Of a stretch of DNA of 64,000 bases, positions 11,443-23,207 are shown piece after piece. The notes under the pieces were generated by a model, which saw nothing but the letters and a program-made list of their open reading frames with translations, was not told the origin of the DNA and ran no database searches. The DNA lies in contig JACCIC010000003.1 of the NCBI GenBank assembly GCA_018907035.1, forward strand, positions 6,821,001 through 6,885,000. The letters run 5' to 3'. The DNA is from Sycobia sp. Sy_11 (taxonomy: Eukaryota > Arthropoda > Insecta > Hymenoptera > Epichrysomallidae). The position numbers and the translations under genes are program-made. Each line of letters opens with the position of its first letter. Within the stretch, counting starts at the first letter, position 1.

Positions 11443-12445
11443 AAGAGAGAGACGAAGGATAATGAAATAGCGAAAACACATCTTAGACGTCTCTCTTCAT
11501 TTCGTGTTGTAGAGAGGACGGGGATGAGAAGTAGCCTAGATGCAATAATCGAGATCGAAGGAGACGGTGACAAGAAGAAAAGAGAAAGATTCAGATCGGA
11601 CCGAGAGAAGTGTATAGATGGAAAAGCCGTAAAAATATCTCGGCACTTCGGCGAAAAAGCTTTCTTTAGGAGATCGGCTTGAAGGGGATTGCTGGAGAAT
11701 GCTGCTTAAAATACAGTACAATAAAATGTTCTACCATATATATATATATAGATATGGGGAATTGAACATTTTTTAGGCCCATATCTACTGGTCAATTTCA
11801 ATATTTTTATCTACATAATTATCAAAATTTCATTGAATTCGCTGAACTTCTTCGTTCGATAATAATTTAAACCTTCTACATTATATTTAAAACTTATATT
11901 ACAAAATCAGGCGTTACCAATTGTGTTTCGAAACAAATATTAAAAATCTTTCGACTAAAGATTCATAAGCGATTTTCGATTAATTTAGCAATAAAAATAA
12001 ACGAGATTGCAGATGTGCATGTATAAATACATCATGAAAATTTGGTTTGAATTTAAATTTTATTATTTTGTTAAAATTTTTGTGAAAATTGCGTTTGAAT
12101 TTAAATATTATTATCTTTCAATTAAATTCTAATTTTTTTGTAAAAAAATCGCATTTTCAATTTAGTCTAGTTTCAGGAAAAATTCTACTTTTAAATCCGC
12201 GGAATTAATAATGCAAAAATTAAAGCACGATACAAATAAATCCTTTCAAATATAATATTATTCGGAAAATCTTCTCCCATACAAAATTTGAGGACAATAT
12301 ATAAAATTAAGTTCGGCCTTTTTAAATCTCTTTCCGCTTTTTCGAACTCCATCCTCGTTCTTGTCTGATACACCCGTGCACCAGTTCTAACACGCGCAGG
12401 ACAAAATCGCTGCTCTACCCTTCGCATAGTACATTATATACCGGG

Positions 12446-12448
<3 letters not shown>
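11435..12448. other. Noncoding, mostly AT-rich
   Basis: Unique sequence that becomes strongly AT-rich after 11700, with a short (AT)7 tract near 11736-11750. No gene signal is seen. Confidence 0.55.

Positions 12449-12489
<41 letters not shown>
12449..12489. repeat. (AT)n microsatellite, 41 bp
   Basis: Perfect AT array preceding a GA/CT-rich, CpG-bearing segment. Confidence 0.95.
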
Positions 12490-12492
<3 letters not shown>

Positions 12493-12782
12493 CAAAAAAG
12501 AAAACAAAAACGTTCGCGCTCGTTCGCGTGGACAATAAAACACCTTTATTCAGAGATGGAGGAAGGAAGAGAGAGGGAGGAAGGGATGCTGGCAACTCGC
12601 AGGGGAAGGGAGCGTGAGGAAAAACAAAGGGGACGAGGGAACTCGAAGTGAGGGAGATAGAAAAAGAGATTTTTCCGAGAGTTGGCAGTTTACAACTTTG
12701 TTACCGAACAATTCTCTCGCTCCCTCTTTCTCTCCCTCTCTCTCACTCGCTGGAGCTCCAGCTCTCTCTCTCTCTCCCGATG

Positions 12783-12798
12783 TTTCGCGCGCGCGAAA
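12783..12798. repeat. 16-bp palindrome TTTCGCGCGCGCGAAA
   Basis: Perfect self-complementary palindrome with an alternating CG core. It is one of several such CG-core palindromes in the window. Confidence 0.9.
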
Positions 12799-13025
12799 TA
12801 CCTCTCGTGTACGACACTCTCTCACCGTGTCCCCGCATATATACGGTATCTATATATATATAATGTACAGGTTGTCCATGTTTGCTGGGATCCCATACAG
12901 AATAAATAGCTGACGTTGAGGACTTAGTGAGGAGCGAGACGGAAAAAGAGTTGGTGGACTGTACAGTGACCAAACAGTATGTAGGTGTCTATACACGCAA
13001 TCATTGCTCTCCAAAAATATCACTA

Positions 13026-13029
<4 letters not shown>

Positions 13030-13083
<54 letters not shown>
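13030..13083. repeat. (TA)27 microsatellite
   Basis: Perfect TA array of 54 bp. Confidence 0.95.
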
Positions 13084-13086
<3 letters not shown>

Positions 13087-13517
13087 GATGTTTTTCTCAT
13101 CGGTATATCCTCAAGAGCATTCACCCGTACGAGAGAAATCGTGTAATCTAGGTATAGGCTATATATGCTTATGTATGTATATATCCATTAATTCCACGCT
13201 CAATAAGACGTTAATGAAGAGATTTGAAGCGAATAATTTTACGAGGGCAGAGGGGAGGCGGCAACGCACGCGAACCAGGCGCCAAGCCGACCAAGACAGT
13301 TTATTAAATTTCCTATATAGATTCGGCTCTGCGGAATTCGATAATTAAGATCTTAACGCTCTCCGACGGAGAGAGGGCGTCCCCGCCACCTAGCTCCTGT
13401 CTCCTCGCGGCTTCAGGAGATGGAAAAGGAGCAGGAGCACGGCGACCATACGGGCGCGTCGGCAGATTAAACGCAAGGGATCCTTTCGCTTTCGCCATGT
13501 ATTTATCAACAATGCCC

Positions 13518-13518
<1 letters not shown>

Positions 13519-13555
<37 letters not shown>
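13519..13555. repeat. (TC)n microsatellite, 37 bp
   Basis: Perfect TC array followed by GCTC repeats. A G11 run follows at 13614-13624. Confidence 0.95.
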
Positions 13556-13558
<3 letters not shown>

Positions 13559-14634
13559 CGCTCGCTTGCTTTCTTCCTTGCCTGCCCAAATTATTAATCA
13601 GGTTTGAAGAGGCGGGGGGGGGGGCGCTATATCAATCTTCATGACATCGGATATTATTCATTTTTTGCAGTCTTTCGTTCTTTATTCACGGGTGCTTTCT
13701 TTAATTACTCTGTATTTATTTGTATCTGAATATCTGAAACGAGGTCCTGTACTACCGGGAATAGTTTATGAGTAAGTAAACTAAATAAAGTACTTCTCAG
13801 CACGTGGAAAAGTCAGAGACGATTTTCTGCTGTGTTTAGTTCGAGCTTCACCAGCTTCGGACTGGTCCTAGGATTATTACAGTTAAATCCAAAACAGTAT
13901 TACGACTGCCCATATTTTTGTAAAATGCCTAAAATTATTGCCTAAAATTTTACAGGGCTTGGCCGTTAATTGGTCGTAGGTATAAAAGTCGTATCGCGCG
14001 AACTGAGATGCAAATACATACAACTGAATATACGCATACCTCATTAATATACATGAATGTAAATATGGTACGGAAAATACGATACCTCTCAGTGCCTGAG
14101 GCCGAGATCAACTGCACAGCATTCCATCCTTTCTCTTTCTTTTATCAGATTATCCTTGATCTTTACAAATATGACAAGACGTGATGCAAGAGAGCATAAA
14201 CTTATACTAATCGTCTTAAATGACTCCTACGTATCATTGGTGCGTTAGATAATTTTTTACCGACGAGCGAAATATTTGATTATTATAAAAGAATCTGACA
14301 AATACACTTGCTTGGCGAATCTAGTGAATCACATTACTCCACTTCTCAATACAGTATGATATACAATAATTCTGAAAGAATTAACAGGGAAAGAGAAAAA
14401 AGAGCTAGGGATAGAAAAAGAGAAAGAGCAAGAAAGAGATAGAGAAAGGTTTATATACCGAGAAGATAAAAGACGCGACAATCTGCTGGCGTCATTTTTG
14501 CCAAGGTCGTACAGTATACTGCACGTGGCGTGGGTTCTAGATATTCTTCGACTGAATTATTGAAATTATATTTTAATTTAGCTCACTCATATAGGTTTTA
14601 GTGAGGTCTGAGTAATGCATTCGAAGCTCGCAGA

Positions 14635-14669
<35 letters not shown>

Positions 14670-16030
14670 ACTCATAATTCTTCAAATGCCACTCTTTCAT
14701 CGTCGATATGCCAAATACACAGCGTGTGCAGCTGAGGACATAGACACGTGTGTATACAAGGCCAATCAATTGCCGAGTACGAGAGAATTATTTTTCTCCA
14801 GGATAGGATGATTGCATGCTTTTCGTCGCGGTTAAATTTTTTATGACAAACAAAAAGATGAACCAGAGACAATCATCTGACTGAAATACACGTATAAATA
14901 TATCTCTTCATTGCTGATACTAATTACGAAACTTTTTATCAGGAATGGAATATTTTTGTATGTTGCGCAAAGTACATGTACAAGTGTATTATATATATAT
15001 ATACACAAAATTATTTTTTGAAATATATTTTTAGATATGTAGATACAAAATTATTCAAGTATATCGTTCGAATGAAATGTACCCAGATAATATTAGATTA
15101 TCCAGTTCGTCAGCCAGTACTTTATTCGTTCTTATTTAGAAAAATATGTTAGCTTTCAGTCTATTTATTATTATATCAAGGACAAATCTGATATTACTAG
15201 TGATCTGATCTAATAGCACTATTAATAGTGCAATACATGGACTTTAACCAGCTCAAATTCCAAACCATTATTTTAAAGTCATACGGGATAATTTTGCTTT
15301 GACAAGACAAAACAAGCGGGGATTGTTGTTTTGATTGATTGAAAATTGCTAAGCTAAAAAGAATCAAGTGACACGGTTACGATTGCAATGTCGATGAATT
15401 AAAAATCAACATAAAACCAGTATGATGACGAAACAAAATTAAAAAATGAAACAAATTTATTTTAGCAGTACGATATTATAACATTAAAGGAACATTTGTA
15501 CATTAATAACACTCGGCTTGAAATAATAACGGCATCAAGTATTGATTTTTTTTTCAACTGAACATTACGATGCATGTCTCATTACGATCATGAATTATAC
15601 TCTAGATAAGCCATAGCATCGTGCATAATAATCTCTATCGTCAAACTTTTTGCAACCTTAATATAATTCAGTTTGTATAATGATGTCACATTTGGCTCAT
15701 TGATAGAACGTTAAGAGGGTTAATTAAGTACTATTGAACGACGTAGTTGACATTAAAATAGAATTTTGCATAATTTATTTAACGATGTATCCGGAAGTAT
15801 GTTATCTCCTTTTCACGAAGTCAACCAGTATATGGAAGGATCAAGGATTCTTTCTATGTTGTAAATTTTTTTATTAAGCAGATTTTCTTTGTTGCAACTA
15901 TAGTAGCCATTATAAATTTGCACGGGCAGCCATGCCGAATAATCAAACAAATTGCCTAAAACTCATTCAAGCCTGGACTAAAAGATACTAAGAGAGACAT
16001 TGCGGGATCCGTGACTTTTACCGAATGAAT
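13556..16030. other. Long AT-rich noncoding desert
   Basis: After a G11 run this is largely featureless AT-rich sequence. It has an impure GA-rich segment at about 14390-14450 and one CT array. An acceptor-like TTTTTTGCAG near 13672 has no matching exon. Confidence 0.55.
14638..14666. repeat. (TC)n microsatellite, 29 bp
   Basis: Perfect TC array inside AT-rich sequence. Confidence 0.95.
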
Positions 16031-16660
16031 CGGCCTTGCTTAATTCTTCTCTCCTGCTCACCCGCCTTATCCGTCCTCCTCAACGAAGAGCAACAAAACA
16101 AAGGAAAAAAAAAATTGAATCGCTCGCCAGTTTCGATTGATAATGCTCAGAAATCTCGCGCCGACGAATTACAATAGGACGCGTACGCGTGCGCCCCGAT
16201 GAAAGACGCCGCGCCACCCCGCGTTTAATTGGCAATTCCAGGCTCGAGCGAGTCGCGACTTTTGATCAGACAGAAAAAAAAAAATCGCTCAATTTTCATC
16301 AAAGTTCCAGCAAGTGCCATTTTTCGAAGCGGGGGTTGCAGACGTCGCCCATTCCCTCCCCACCCTGCGTCCACCGACTGCCAGGCGGTCTTTGCCGGGA
16401 GAAAGAGATGCGGGCGCGCTTGCTAAATGCTGAATAGAAGCTGCGCGCTAGACAGCATTGCGCCAATGGTGGAATGGGAGATCTTTCTATATTTTTTTCT
16501 ATCTGTCTCTCCCTCTCCCTCTCTTCCTCTGCGCGTTGGGGAACAAAAGCGCGCGTGCACGGTCTGGCTAATAACTCAGTTAACAGTTTGAAAGAGAAGC
16601 AGGGAGAGAGAGCGAGAGAAATTGATTGATTTCATTTATTGCGTCTTTGGATATGACTAT
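16031..16660. other. Short CpG-rich island
   Basis: GC-rich noncoding segment with the perfect 12-bp palindrome ACGCGTACGCGT at 16179-16190 and impure CT- and GA-rich tracts at about 16500-16620. No gene is supported. Confidence 0.5.
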
Positions 16661-18104
16661 ATAGAGCGATTAGATTTACAATTGAATGATAAAAGTTAAT
16701 AGACAGTGGCTATATATGTCTACTGAGAGACGTATATATTATAAAAACTATTAGAATATAATAAATAATATAAGATCTTAATGCGTACAAATTCGACTTA
16801 ATTACGTTGTGGTAACAATCATTTAAGAATATTACCAGGGCGCATATGAGTCGTATACCTTCACGTCGCGAAGAAGTCAGTGTGATCTACAGCAGTCAAC
16901 AGAACATAATGGCATGTGGTTTTTGAACAGGGCCAGAGTGGAAGGGGCTCGTATGAGACACGAAAATTAGTTGATTTATTTATTTGGGAATAAGGGTGAA
17001 GCATGAATGAGTGACGAAGCTCTTCTGTTCTGCAACAATTGAAGTTCCATAGTTTCTTGATTTCTTCCATTTGGACAATTTTAATTGTAAAAAAGATGTA
17101 AAATTCACGAGAAGCCAAAATTATGTATACAAAAGTGTCATCAGGTTATCAGGTCTAAAAAATAAAATTGCGGAGAAAATAATACGCGCCATCTATTCAA
17201 TACGACATCGTACTAAACTCTTGAAAAATAGTCTAATGAACTTTCATTTGTGAAGACATTGTCAATTTTACTGTCAATATGTACAGATGAGATGTTTATT
17301 GGTGTCACTCAAATTTTGATCGTTTTCAATTAAAAATCGTCAAACACGTCTAATAGGTCTAAAATCGTCGAGATCTAGAAGTATCCAACAAGATTGAATT
17401 CGAATGCTTCAAAATCTTCATAAGAATCAATTATCAGGATGGGTTGAAGTTGACTACCGTGAAGATGATAATATTTAGAAGAGATGCGAGCATAACGATG
17501 GTCCAATCTGTGACTTCCGTCGGTCTCGCAGACTATAAATCACGATCACCGTAAATTACGAGACCATTTATATTATACCGATTTAGTTGGCTGCACAATG
17601 CTGGACAAAACATAATGTGATACCATCAGCATCGTGAAAAGCTCGGGTAGTTTTGTTCGTCGCTTGTCGGTGGCTAGTACGCGCTACATCAAAGTGGAAG
17701 TTCTGTGCTGCAGCGCGCGTTCTTTATCCCCGAGCCGGAGAGCAGCGGGCGAGGGTCCAGTTTACGGAGTGTCGACTGAAGGAAGATTAATCGGCATTTA
17801 ATTCATTGTAATGTGGCTAATGTCCACATACAGAATGTCAGCAATAAATGATACAATTGGGGGATAAGTTGATAGTTCTCTGAACTGTAATTCCAGCGGC
17901 ATTGTGATCTAAGTTTTAAATGACAATGAAAGGAACGCCGTACGTCAATGCTTCGCACGCTGCTCAAGCTTCTCAAACACACTGCTAAATTTATGAATTT
18001 CATTTCCAAGAGCTCTGCTGATCTTCATTTGTTTCTATTTTAATCGTTGCGTCGGATACATACTTTATCAATTCGTTCGAGCTGCTTTTCTTCTTTTTTC
18101 AAAG
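16661..18104. other. AT-rich noncoding stretch
   Basis: Mostly unique sequence with no arrays. The 60-codon plus-strand frame at 17071-17253 is non-repetitive, but it lacks splice sites, a strong start context and any recognisable motif. Confidence 0.5.
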
Positions 18105-18290
18105 ACCGACTCGAAAATCGCAGAATTCTCAGGACCGTGACTTCGCGAATCATTCGTAAAAAAGAAATGAACGGAAAAGAAGGACAAGATGAAAATGAGC
18201 GGTGCGCACCCATCGAACGAGAGGCCTTAAACGAGACTTTTTACGAGAGCGTTTATTGCAAAATATATATCTGTATCGTTAAATAAAGCG
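18105..18290 (+). other. Candidate terminal exon with poly(A) signal
   Basis: A strong pyrimidine tract ends in CAAAG at 18100-18104 (cttttcttcttttttcaaag). It is followed by an open frame of about 60 codons that is free of microsatellite sequence and rich in charged residues, including RRILRTVTSRIIRKKE. The TAA stop at 18284-18286 overlaps an AATAAA signal at 18282-18287. An acceptor, a frame, a stop and a poly(A) signal in that order is what a small last exon looks like. I recognise no family, the acceptor is AAG rather than CAG, and no upstream exon was found. Confidence 0.15.
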
Positions 18291-18417
18291 CGATCGTTCC
18301 ATGGTCGAGCGCGAATTACACAGGGGTAGAAGGGGGGCCGGAGAGCTCACGATGTCATTAACGACTCTCTTTCTCTCTCTCTCGATACGAGGCCTTCGCT
18401 CGGCTTATAAATATGAC

Positions 18418-18421
<4 letters not shown>

Positions 18422-18451
<30 letters not shown>
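18422..18451. repeat. (GA)15 microsatellite
   Basis: Perfect GA array, the left arm of an inverted pair with the TC array at 18509-18542. Confidence 0.95.
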
Positions 18452-18458
<7 letters not shown>

Positions 18459-18505
18459 TATCGCTCGATCGTTTCGAACCTCTTTTCTTGTCCCTCGCTC
18501 TCTCG

Positions 18506-18508
<3 letters not shown>

Positions 18509-18542
<34 letters not shown>
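18509..18542. repeat. (TC)17 microsatellite
   Basis: Perfect TC array, the right arm of an inverted pair with the GA array at 18422-18451. The arms are 57 bp apart. Confidence 0.95.
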
Positions 18543-18548
<6 letters not shown>

Positions 18549-19277
18549 ATTGCTCTGTTATTTACGTTCAGGCAAAGAACCAAGACGAGCGATATTTCTG
18601 CATCTCAGGTATATGAACATATATTGTTTTCATATTATTACATTCGTGGGAAGCTAGTAAAATCTAGCAGAAAAATGAATTCATTTTTCAACCTTTCTCC
18701 ATTTTCGAGTCATTTATTTTTACTTCATTTCTACTTCTTTCCTTTTTCGCTTTTCTTGTTCCTCCTTGTTTTCAATCTTTTGCTTTACGAACTTACTTTT
18801 TATTCCATATATTAAAGATTTAATTGCAGGCGTTTTCATCTTCAGATTGATATAAAGATGAAAATAATAAATTTCAGAAACAAAAGATATGTATTTTTTA
18901 ATTATTGTTTTTGGAAATAACTTAAACACATACTTACATCACAGCCGGTTCTATTTATATAGAATTCTGTGTTATTTTAATGCTCGATAAAATTATATTA
19001 AGTGTCAAACTGTTTGACCAGCAAAACAATAAAATATAATTTACTGCATTACAGCTTCAACAGAACTATGATGCAATAAAATAGAAAAATTCAAGCGCAA
19101 TCACACTAACCGTTCTATTCCTGCTGAATAGACCCATCGTAACATATAGATTGAAGACGAAGAGAGCGCGTTACAGCTGTACTTGACCCCGACGGGGTTG
19201 TTACCTTAAGAGCCCTTCGCTTCACCCTTCCCCATCAGCAATCCCGCTCACACAATCCCAAATCGCAGGAACGATGC

Positions 19278-19280
<3 letters not shown>
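18543..19280. other. AT-rich noncoding stretch
   Basis: Unique AT-rich sequence. A minus-strand GTAAGTATG donor-like site near 18930-18938 has no supported exon in front of it. Confidence 0.5.

Positions 19281-19326
<46 letters not shown>
19281..19326. repeat. (TA)23 microsatellite
   Basis: Perfect TA array of 46 bp. Confidence 0.95.
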
Positions 19327-19327
<1 letters not shown>

Positions 19328-19410
19328 TGTTTACATCTCGATACCTCCTTGTACAATCAATTCAATCACGCGCGGTCAGCAATCACCTACATACATACAT
19401 GCATATAAAT

Positions 19411-19413
19411 ATA

Positions 19414-19458
<45 letters not shown>
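19411..19458. repeat. AT/TA microsatellite with a phase shift
   Basis: AT array that changes phase at 19420/19421, total about 48 bp. Confidence 0.9.
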
Positions 19459-19460
<2 letters not shown>

Positions 19461-19615
19461 AATCAATCGGTTTCGGAGAGGAGCATATCTGCCTCGAAGT
19501 TGGCCTGCCGAAGACTGGGAATATAAATCGCCGATCGACGCCGCCTCGAGAAATCTGCATGAAAGCACGCGGGGCGCCTCTATGTTTCTCTTCTCACTCT
19601 TTCTTTCTCTCTGAC

Positions 19616-19618
<3 letters not shown>

Positions 19619-19666
<48 letters not shown>
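19619..19666. repeat. (CT)24 microsatellite
   Basis: Perfect CT array of 48 bp, followed by impure CT-rich sequence to about 19682. Confidence 0.95.
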
Positions 19667-19669
<3 letters not shown>

Positions 19670-20354
19670 CCTCTCTCTGTCTGACTCGCCCATACGGGCA
19701 GTCGCGGATCGTACAAGAGCGGAGGGACGGCCACGCTGGCTGCAGCTCGTGACCTCGCGCTCAGAATTATGTCTCGGTCTCTTTCTTTCTCCGAAATCGT
19801 TTCGCCTGGCACGCGCGCGGCCTGGCGAGCTGGGGTGGGAGAAAGTGAGGGGCTGAAGAGATGGAGAACTACTGGAGGGAGGGCTCGGCGAGCTACGAGC
19901 TTTCGTCGCCCGCAACGCGCTCGCTCGCGTGGTGATTTATGCCGCCGCCGGGGTGAGGCGCCGAGCTTTTCGTCGCTCTTTCACTTGGCCCCGAGCCCAT
20001 CGGCCGGGCGCTCTCCCGTTGCCGCTACGGCTGCTCCGACTTCAACCTCGTCTCCGTCTTCTGCTACTTCCTCTCCTTGTTTCACTCACACTGTCCCCCC
20101 CTCTCTCTTTCGCTTTCTTCTTGGTTCCAATTCCGCTCGGTTAACGTTCTCGCCGAAAATCGGGCCGATCTTTGACAGCCGCGCGCGCGGCTCCAGTAGC
20201 GTTTCCACTGAGCACTCGAAGGCGGATTATACTGTACGAGATTGCGCAAATTCATGCGCGCCCGTACGCGCTCCGGGCTTCCTCAATTTGGGTTAAAGTT
20301 GCGGATGCACGGGAGAAAACGATAGACGAAACACACTGATGCGTGGATTCTTCT

Positions 20355-20356
<2 letters not shown>
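19667..20356. other. CpG-rich island
   Basis: GC- and CpG-rich sequence with overlapping open frames on both strands that reflect stop-codon scarcity. It contains GTGATTTATG at 19932-19941 and the perfect 16-bp palindrome AGCCGCGCGCGCGGCT at 20177-20192. Confidence 0.5.
20177..20192. repeat. 16-bp palindrome AGCCGCGCGCGCGGCT
   Basis: Perfect palindrome with an alternating CG core. Confidence 0.9.

Positions 20357-20388
<32 letters not shown>
20357..20388. repeat. (CT)16 microsatellite
   Basis: Perfect CT array of 32 bp. Confidence 0.95.
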
Positions 20389-20397
<9 letters not shown>

Positions 20398-21143
20398 GAC
20401 CCTCATTCTCTTCAGGGAGATGAAAGGAATGAATTTTGTTTGTATTTTTCTCCACTGTTGCGATCGTTTCTATTTTATTTTGGTGCAAGCGACGCATTTT
20501 TCTCGAGTTACCAGACATACGCAATTTAATTCATGCCATATCACGTGAATTCAATTCTAAACACGCGTTACTCACATATAGTTTCCATGTCTTATTCTCA
20601 TAGTTGAAAGTCTATGAGTAGACGATAATGGTTTATCGTAGAACTAAGGGTGTTTAATGTATCGCGTTGAACTTGATGTGACGTCTGTCAAGATTTAAGA
20701 AGCGAATAAGACTAGCAGGTAATTATGATTCTGAGCAGAAAAATTGTCATAACTATCAAATTGGATAGTGTAGAACGTTAGTCATCTCATCTTGACCTTA
20801 ATGTTACATCCATTAGATAATGCTCATCAGTTTAAAACTCGAAAGATAAAGATCGAAAAAGATTATTTTTCAATCGATAACTTCAAGAAATGCTAAATCG
20901 ATTATCTGGCTTTGCTATGAAGGCATCGCAACTCTGAAACAATGTTTAGAATTCATTTTCCTTTTTATTTGTTTTAGCAATATTTCGTTCATCGCGTGAC
21001 GTTATATACATGTTCTAACTGTTTGAGCATAAGTAAACACCTGATATGAGAATAGGATGACATTGCACTATAATGCATTGTTTAAAATTTACTTGGTCAC
21101 TCCAGAATTCTGTTCACTATATGCATATAATGAATTATTAGTA

Positions 21144-21189
<46 letters not shown>

Positions 21190-21517
21190 TCAATATAGAT
21201 TTATAGTAATTGAATGGCAAGCGTTTAATTAACACAATGAGAGCTTGCCTTATTAATATAAATATAACCTATTACCAGCGGATCGATTTATTCTGCCAAT
21301 ATATATGTATATCTGTGCGTACGTATGTATGTGTGTGTGTTTATAAATCAATTGCATGTAGAATTGCATTTCAACGTTTAATCGAGATTGTTTAAATTAG
21401 CGCACGCGCGCTAATAATATCATATAGTTTCGTGGTGTGCTATTGAACTGCTAAAACAAATCGAAATTTCGTCCGTGTATTATATTAACCTTCTATATAT
21501 ATAGGAAAGGGCCGATC

Positions 21518-21520
<3 letters not shown>
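20389..21520. other. AT-rich noncoding stretch
   Basis: Unique AT-rich sequence with one TA array. No gene signal is seen. Confidence 0.55.
21147..21186. repeat. (AT)20 microsatellite
   Basis: Perfect AT array of 40 bp that ends in ATATATGTTTC, the same junction as the array at 21612-21656. Confidence 0.95.

Positions 21521-21550
<30 letters not shown>
21521..21550. repeat. (AG)15 microsatellite
   Basis: Perfect AG array ending in a G5 run. Confidence 0.95.
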
Positions 21551-21553
<3 letters not shown>

Positions 21554-21608
21554 GATCATCTGCTCGACTGTTGAAGTCTGCGCATCTGCAATGTGGAATT
21601 GCAGGGTT

Positions 21609-21611
<3 letters not shown>

Positions 21612-21656
<45 letters not shown>
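21612..21656. repeat. (TA)n microsatellite, 45 bp
   Basis: Perfect TA array about 60 bp after the AG array. Confidence 0.95.
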
Positions 21657-21659
<3 letters not shown>

Positions 21660-23165
21660 TCGTAGTGTTTTCTAATTAAAAAACGGCAGTGGAATTATAT
21701 TTTTTATTGATGTAGAATTAAGAAGGAAATCGTTTGAATATTATCTTTTACATATATAGAACAAAAAATGGAAAGAATGAAATATGATTGTGGATAATGT
21801 GAAAGTCAACTAAAAGTTATAATTTCCTCACTTTATTGCAGGCTCTTCCATACTAGCAACTTTCCGCCATAACGAATTAACCAAATTCGCCCCCTCCCCA
21901 GCGAAGGCTTTCATTTCGGTAGTGTGACTTTTCGGCGGGAAAAGCTGGGATACGCGTATATGTATACACCCGCGTGGACGGTTGGCGGGGGGTCTTGGTG
22001 GTCGGGCAAATGTGGGAGGTGTGCTCGACTCGCTATTTTTCCCGCGTAATTTATTTCATTAAAAAGTTCACCGATAAATTCAAGAAGAGAAGAAAAGAGG
22101 GGGGGAGGGAATAACGAGAGTGCAAGTCAGCGCGTTTTAGTATATAGAGGGAGAGGTGGCGGAGGAAGAGAGAGAGAGAAGAGATGGAATAAAAAGACCC
22201 GGAGAGGAGATTAATAGATAGTTAGGCAGATTAATAGATAACGCGAATTGTAATTCCTAATTTTTTTCATCCGGACGCGCGACCGCTCTCTGAGTTATGC
22301 TCGTTATTATATGAGAAGGCTTGGGGAGGGGATGCAGACGCGAATTTGGTAAAACTTTTGCCAGCGCGCGCACAATTTAACGGAGAGAGTAGCGCGCTGA
22401 GTGACTTTTTATCGTGATCGCGCATTTCGCAAAGCATGAAAAAAAAAAAAAATCGTGATCGATGATGCATTTTCGTTTGCTGCTTTTTTGCTCGGGCTTT
22501 CATTCCCAAGCGCGTAGATTTTAGTTTAAAAATAAAGCTCAGCTTTAACTCAAAAATCTTTAGAAGCATGATGGATAGTCCGGGAATAGAGGTGAGGAAA
22601 ATTTTAAGCCCGAAGTTAGAATAGAGTGGAATAATGGAAGAAAAAATTATATATTAAAATTATGAAAAGGACTAAGGAATATAAATTTATTGTTGGTGTT
22701 CAAATGAATGAAATCAAACTTTGAATGCTACAAGTTTCGAATGAATACGTAAGCAGTGCCACATAAAAAATATACGGTCCATGGGATTTAACCAAATGAT
22801 AACAATTGAATTACATTCGAAAATTAACACCATCTATCGAGCAATAACTAATATCAGTCCTCTTGGGCCTACCAAAAACTAAAGCCCGGCTCTGCCGCCC
22901 ATAAAAAAAACCGAAATCCCCTCGCTCTCGTCGTCGAGAAATCCTCTCGACCTCCCCTACCCCCCACCCCTCAATTCCAGCGTACATATACACACAGTCG
23001 ACACGGAGAGCAACAGCGGCGCGCTGTCGTTCGCACGATGTAGCGGCGCGCGGCTCGGCGACCGACGCGAATAAATCCGGGACGCTCGCGTGCCGTCGTC
23101 TCGTCAACGCCAGAACACCGCGCGGAGAGCTGCTGTCGCTGCAGCGACCTACGCCCGCGCGGGAG

Positions 23166-23168
<3 letters not shown>
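21657..23168. other. Noncoding, mixed composition
   Basis: A plus-strand acceptor-like TTATTGCAG at about 21841 is followed by about 60 bp without a good donor. Later come CpG-rich and GA-rich segments, an A15 run at 22439-22453, and a spaced direct repeat at 22209-22240. No gene is supported. Confidence 0.5.
22209..22240. repeat. Spaced direct repeat GATTAATAGATA
   Basis: Two exact 12-base copies at 22209-22220 and 22229-22240, 20 bp apart start to start. They carry the TTAAT homeodomain-like core. Confidence 0.9.

Positions 23169-23204
<36 letters not shown>
23169..23204. repeat. (GA)18 microsatellite
   Basis: Perfect GA array of 36 bp in a CpG-rich island. Confidence 0.95.

Positions 23205-23207
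<3 letters not shown>

Larger units (their letters stand above)
12490..13518. other. CpG- and pyrimidine-rich noncoding stretch
   Basis: Impure CT-rich tract around 12719-12780, a TA array at 13030-13083, then unique CpG-rich sequence. No supported gene. Confidence 0.5.
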
